Notes under the pieces: generated by a model | Databases searched by the model: none | What the model saw: only the letters and a program-made list of their open reading frames with translations | Told to the model about the DNA's origin: nothing | Program-made: the position numbers and the translations under genes | Shown here: positions 50,536 through 53,588 of the stretch, piece after piece | How positions within the stretch are numbered: the stretch's first letter is position 1 | Layout: each line of letters begins with the position of its first letter | Source of the DNA: CAZDET01 sp964504335 | GTDB taxonomy: Bacteria > Bacteroidota > Bacteroidia > Chitinophagales > Saprospiraceae | NCBI GenBank assembly: GCA_964504335.1 | Contig: CAZDET010000033.1 | Location: forward strand, 1-53,588 | DNA length: 53,588 nucleotides | Direction: 5' to 3'

Positions 50536-50591
50536 GGTTTCGCGGCATTCATGCCGCGGAACCAAAGCCTGTAGGCTGACTTGACGAAGTC
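50536..50591. repeat. Three consecutive hairpins (REP-like)
   Basis: Hairpin 1 at 50536-50563: core CGCGGCATTCATGCCGCG, with GGTT/AACC extending the stem. Hairpin 2 at 50566-50577: AGCCTGTAGGCT. Hairpin 3 at 50578-50591: GACTTGACGAAGTC. They follow the repeat protein gene by about 30 bp. No T-run follows, so a REP-like repeat is more likely than a terminator. Confidence 0.75.
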
Positions 50592-50800
50592 ATCTTTGTT
50601 AAATAATAATCTATTTTAGTAGGATTTAACTTTATTTTTTACCTTTGGTTCGATTTAATTAGGCCCGCCTTGTTCCTGCGAGCACCGGCGGCATCCCACT
50701 CAGAGAAGGCCTCCCAAGCTTTACCACTAACGTCCAATTCGAGCGGCTGCTTTGCGGCCCGGTCTTTTATTCCTTTCACCGAAATAAAACTCGACGGACG

Positions 50801-51232
50801 ATGGCTATTCTCCTGCATCCCCATTTTTTGGACGACGCCAGCGAGTACCGAAAGGTGCAGCAACTCTGGAAAAATGTGGTCGATCAGACCCTTGCTCCCC
50901 ACGATTATCACTATCAATCTTACGTATTGGAAAAGCCCGAAATGACGGATGGTCACCCCGTTTTTAACGGCCTGGTCCTGGATCGGCAGCGGGCGTTGCG
51001 CATCATTCAGTATCGGCCCGACCAGGGGGCGCCGTACATCGCCACCACCACGGATCGCGTCGAGCAAGACGGCGAGCTACCGTTCGATGAATTGCTGATC
51101 GAAGTCATTCTGACGGATGACTTGCTGAAGCTTGCCTGTGAGCTCATCTACGTGTGGTTTGTCGAGGAGCTTTCGGGCCCACAATTCGACCTACGGGCCG
51201 AGCAGCTTTTCCTGGAAGAAGAAGAGGAGTAG
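50801..51232 (+). CDS. Hypothetical protein, 143 residues
   Basis: No family recognised. Soluble, acidic at the C-terminus (FLEEEEE). N-terminal part has HPHFLDDASEYRKVQQLWKNVV, the middle is beta-rich (VFNGLVLDRQRALRIIQYRP). The reading frame is preceded by an AT-rich stretch of about 170 bp (50592-50690) and by the three hairpins. A longer open frame on the opposite strand (50639-51067) is a mirror of this gene. Confidence that it is translated rests on frame length and codon use only. Confidence 0.6.
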   Translation: MAILLHPHFLDDASEYRKVQQLWKNVVDQTLAPHDYHYQSYVLEKPEMTDGHPVFNGLVLDRQRALRIIQYRPDQGAPYIATTTDRVEQDGELPFDELLIEVILTDDLLKLACELIYVWFVEELSGPQFDLRAEQLFLEEEEE

Positions 51233-51355
51233 ATCGAGGATTAACGCATTTTAATAGAATGTTGAGTGGCTTTAAGATTTCGGCGGCAACTCCTGTCGGC
51301 TGGCTGTCGTTTGCTCAGTAGAACCCCATGGTTTACTCAGCACAACCAATTAGCC

Positions 51356-51901
51356 ATGAAAGCATTCAATGCGTTTCTTCGCGGGGCTGTTCAACGAGCG
51401 AGAGGATACGGGAAGCCATTGAAGAAAACCCTGATCACCTTCTCGCAAAAGGTGGCGCGCGAAGTGTACAACAACCTGGTTCGGTCGGTAGCGACCATTA
51501 TTGTGACAATCGTCCTTTTCTACGGCGGCTACAACGTTTTTGAGGGCTGGAAACAACGGACAAAGGCCGAACAAATCGAACATCAAACGCTCCGCAAGGT
51601 GCGTCTGCCCGGTTGCGTAGTGGCAACGGGCTCCCTGATGCCCATCGACAGCGTGCGCGTATCCGTACGGGATTTTGACCAATTCGAAGCCTACACCAAC
51701 GAGACGGGCGAATTCGTGTTGGAGATCGAGATCTCCGAAGAGGTGGAAACCGTCGATCTGCTGTTTCAGCGGGCCGGCTACGAGGATGAGTTTTATCCAT
51801 TCGTGGCGCTACCTGCGAAGGGGAGTGGGTTGCACAAGGTGTATCAATTGGTACCCCGATCGAGAGTTCTGGTGGCCAATACCTTGTTCTTCGTACCGTA
51901 G
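51356..51901 (+). CDS. Membrane-anchored protein with carboxypeptidase-regulatory-like domain
   Basis: 181 residues from ATG 51356 (MKAFNAFLRGAVQRARGYG); the reading from 51266 adds 30 residues without merit. A single hydrophobic helix (about 46-63, VATIIVTIVLFYGGYNVF) follows a basic N-terminus, so the C-terminal part is probably periplasmic. That part (about 85-175, PGCVVATGSLMPIDSVRVSVRDF, YTNETGEFVLEIEI, FQRAGYEDEFYPF) fits a carboxypeptidase-D regulatory-like Ig domain. Function unknown. The gene at 52033 has a comparable plan. Confidence 0.6.
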   Translation: MKAFNAFLRGAVQRARGYGKPLKKTLITFSQKVAREVYNNLVRSVATIIVTIVLFYGGYNVFEGWKQRTKAEQIEHQTLRKVRLPGCVVATGSLMPIDSVRVSVRDFDQFEAYTNETGEFVLEIEISEEVETVDLLFQRAGYEDEFYPFVALPAKGSGLHKVYQLVPRSRVLVANTLFFVP

Positions 51902-52032
51902 AAGTCGCCGCCGCGTTGCTCTGGCTAAATTATGCATCGAATATAGTCGTATACGACAAAGTGTCTTGCGACAGCAGTCGCAATTCCGTAATTTCATGAG
52001 TACTTTTGCAAGAGCAACCAATCTCCCTCCCT

Positions 52033-52623
52033 ATGTATCGCTACGTCCGTGCGGGCCTGCTGGGTGTCATACTAGCCGCGGTAGTATGTTTTCTCCCTTC
52101 CGTATTTCCAGGCAGTCGAACCATTATCATCGAAGGGCAGCTCTTTCGAGTTGGCGAATACGGAAATAATGTCAGTGTTCCGATTTACCTTAGCCAGGAG
52201 CCTTTTTTCGGTAACCGGCAGCGGATGCATAAGATCCGAACCGCTTTCAACGGTCACTTTCAGACCGAATTTGCCGTTCGGCCAAATAATCGGGTCTACT
52301 TGTACGTCATGGAAGACGGGTATACCCCCGTGCGGCAGGAGTTGGTGCTACAGGGAAGCCGGAGGTACTACAACATGCAGCGGGTATTCATTTCCAAGCT
52401 GTTCGATTACGATCCCTACCTCAACCACACGTCGGCGCACACGAACCTACAGGTCTACAAGGATTCCTGCGCGCAGCAGCCGCACGCCTTGCTTTCCTGC
52501 CAGCGGGTCAGCTTTTTCGAAAATTTGCGGCCCGTTTCTTGCCGAAGTCCGCTCTGGGAGGGGAATGTCATTATCGATAACCGGCGCATCGGCCCCGACT
52601 ATTTCATTGTAGACCGGCAGTAA
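52033..52623 (+). CDS. Hypothetical protein with N-terminal anchor and beta domain
   Basis: 196 residues from ATG 52033 (MYRYVRAGLLGVILAAVVCFLP); the TTG at 52006 in frame is less likely. The hydrophobic N-terminus is a signal peptide or anchor. The body has the alternating pattern of a carboxypeptidase-regulatory-like domain (IEGQLFRVGEYGNNVSVPIYLS, FNGHFQTEFAV, VYLYVMEDGYTPVRQELVL) and then a cysteine-containing C-terminal part (four Cys between about 145 and 175) that could form disulfides. No named family. The plan matches the preceding gene, but the sequences are not clearly alike. Confidence 0.6.
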   Translation: MYRYVRAGLLGVILAAVVCFLPSVFPGSRTIIIEGQLFRVGEYGNNVSVPIYLSQEPFFGNRQRMHKIRTAFNGHFQTEFAVRPNNRVYLYVMEDGYTPVRQELVLQGSRRYYNMQRVFISKLFDYDPYLNHTSAHTNLQVYKDSCAQQPHALLSCQRVSFFENLRPVSCRSPLWEGNVIIDNRRIGPDYFIVDRQ

Positions 52624-52632
52624 TTTCGGCTA

Positions 52633-53460
52633 CTACGATCGCTTAAATACGGCTAATCCCCAGCTGATCCATCCCTGCTCGGTGGCTTCGATCCACCGCT
52701 CCGTTTCTTCCTCCTTTTGAGCGAGGTATTCGATCCCGCATTGCTCTTCAAGCAAATCGCGCCGTTCGACAATCGCGGCCTTTACGGCCCGATAATGCTG
52801 TCGGAGCTGATCGGGAAATTCCTGAATCGTTTCCTCTCGCATTCCGTAAGCGGCGGTCCACTTCCGGTAATCTGCCAGCGTTGGCAGGCCATTAATAGGT
52901 AGTGTCTGTAGCAGGGGGTGCAATGTTTTCGGCGTGGCCCGATCGGTTTGGAAGGGAGTAGTAAACACAAGATAACCACCCGGCCGGAGTACCCTGGCAG
53001 CTTCCTGCAAGGTTCGAGCTGGTGATTCGAGCAGGTAGAGGGTATCCGTCGACCAGAATATATCGAAGCTATTATCCGAGAAGGGGAGTGCTTCAGCATC
53101 ACCTTGGTGTAGCCGAATCCGCTGATCGGAAGCATGTGCCGCCACGAGGCGTTCGTTGCGTTGGAACCCACCTCTGGTCAGGTGCAGGCAGGTCAGTGCG
53201 CAGCCGTACTGGCGGCTGAGGTAACGGGCACCACCGCCGTAGGCGGTACCGAGATCGAGTAGTTCCTGATCGGCATCGAGGCGAACGAGGTTGGCCAGAT
53301 GCGCAACGGTGCGCCCACCGGCCAGCCGGATCGACTCCTCCGGCGACTCGTAGATGCCTACGTGGAGGTGTTCGCCTCCCCAGACCTGGAAGTAAAATGC
53401 ATCTGCTGCCGGGCCGTCCAAATAATCAGACAGGGGTGTATCGGGCGTCGTTTTTTGCAT
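52633..53460 (-). CDS. SAM methyltransferase, sarcosine/dimethylglycine N-methyltransferase-like
   Basis: 275 residues from ATG 53460. Class I Rossmann methyltransferase: motif I LLDLGTAYGGGARYLSRQYGC (parts; about 67-85), acidic QGDAEALPFSDNSFDIFWSTDTLYLL motif II-III region, and PGGYLVFTTPFQ post-motif. The N-terminal FYFQVWGGEHLHVGIYESPEESIR and the GGG(A)RYL variant are characteristic of the enzymes that methylate sarcosine and dimethylglycine to glycine betaine. The partner glycine/sarcosine methyltransferase is not present here. The substrate is thus probable only at family level; betaine for osmoprotection is an inference. Confidence 0.75.
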   Translation of the reverse strand: MQKTTPDTPLSDYLDGPAADAFYFQVWGGEHLHVGIYESPEESIRLAGGRTVAHLANLVRLDADQELLDLGTAYGGGARYLSRQYGCALTCLHLTRGGFQRNERLVAAHASDQRIRLHQGDAEALPFSDNSFDIFWSTDTLYLLESPARTLQEAARVLRPGGYLVFTTPFQTDRATPKTLHPLLQTLPINGLPTLADYRKWTAAYGMREETIQEFPDQLRQHYRAVKAAIVERRDLLEEQCGIEYLAQKEEETERWIEATEQGWISWGLAVFKRS

Positions 53461-53536
53461 GAATTCGCGGTCATTATCAGGGCAACCCGCCCTCAACTAC
53501 CGGTATAAGGGGATTGGCGGAAGAAGGTTTCGTGAA

Positions 53537-53573
53537 TAGGGCAAACGCACCAAAATGGTCGGTACGATAGTTT
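53537..53573. repeat. Right copy of 37-bp inverted terminal repeat
   Basis: Exact reverse complement of bases 1-37. It is followed by 15 more bases (TGGGCTTGCTTCTGT) to the end of the window. The two copies face each other with TAGGGCAAACGC innermost, as expected if the chromosome segment is flanked by two copies of one element. Confidence 0.85.
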
Positions 53574-53588
53574 TGGGCTTGCTTCTGT

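Overview
The window reads as one bacterial chromosome segment from the phylum Bacteroidota, most likely the Saprospiria/Lewinella lineage (the lineage is an inference). Four things support the phylum call. Several promoters have the Bacteroidota -7 element TAnnTTTG. Two large surface proteins end in type IX secretion (T9SS) sorting domains. Families typical of the phylum are present: DUF5777 barrel, GHL10-type glycosyl hydrolase, BNR/sortilin-like repeat protein, head-GIN domain protein. The ribosomal genes lie in the order rpsL-rpsG-fusA-rpsJ with no tuf gene between fusA and rpsJ. Two 100-N scaffold gaps (23964-24063 and 44402-44501) interrupt low-complexity coding sequence. The first and last bases of the window carry the same 37-bp sequence in inverted orientation, so the piece is probably bounded by copies of a repeated or mobile element.

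Layout. 1-5.9 kb: accessory genes (LACTB-like serine hydrolase, a broken squalene-cyclase-like fragment, a Uma2 nuclease lacking its usual Asp, a DinB-like protein, a hypothetical protein, a DUF697 protein). 4.2-7.4 kb: a cysteine-dioxygenase/methyltransferase fusion transcribed divergently from a PLP-dependent decarboxylase, the best candidate here for an undescribed pathway (methylated hypotaurine/taurine-type compounds are suggested). 7.4-17.9 kb: BNR-repeat exported protein, ECF sigma factor, GHL10 hydrolase, helical hypothetical protein, diheme cytochrome c with a DUF5777 barrel, bacilliredoxin, PdxH. 17.9-19.0 kb: a non-coding stretch rich in hairpins. 19.0-24.6 kb: two paralogous SdrD-B/HYR-type T9SS proteins with Asp-rich repeats.

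25.0-44.6 kb: an uninterrupted str-S10-spc-alpha supercluster of 33 genes (rpsL to rplQ, including fusA, secY, map, infA, rpmJ and rpoA), starting from a textbook promoter at 25019-25050. It holds extra elements: a hairpin between fusA and rpsJ, a palindromic repeat between rpsJ and rplC, promoter-like boxes before rplP and infA, a structured leader before rpsD, and another palindromic repeat before rplQ. A hibernation factor (hpf) gene lies convergently just after the terminator of rplQ.

45-53.6 kb: accessory genes again: head-GIN protein, BASS-like transporter, a second diheme cytochrome c, a three-gene XRE/IrrE-peptidase/PIN-like module with a perfect 22-bp palindrome at its promoter, a protein of four 31-residue repeats with a tail-fibre-like C-terminus, three uncharacterised genes (two of them membrane-anchored beta-domain proteins), and a sarcosine/dimethylglycine N-methyltransferase-like enzyme.

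A recurring theme is a set of intergenic imperfect palindromes built from 8-bp tandem units (near 12985, 17143, 28643 and 43744) with different unit sequences but the same architecture.
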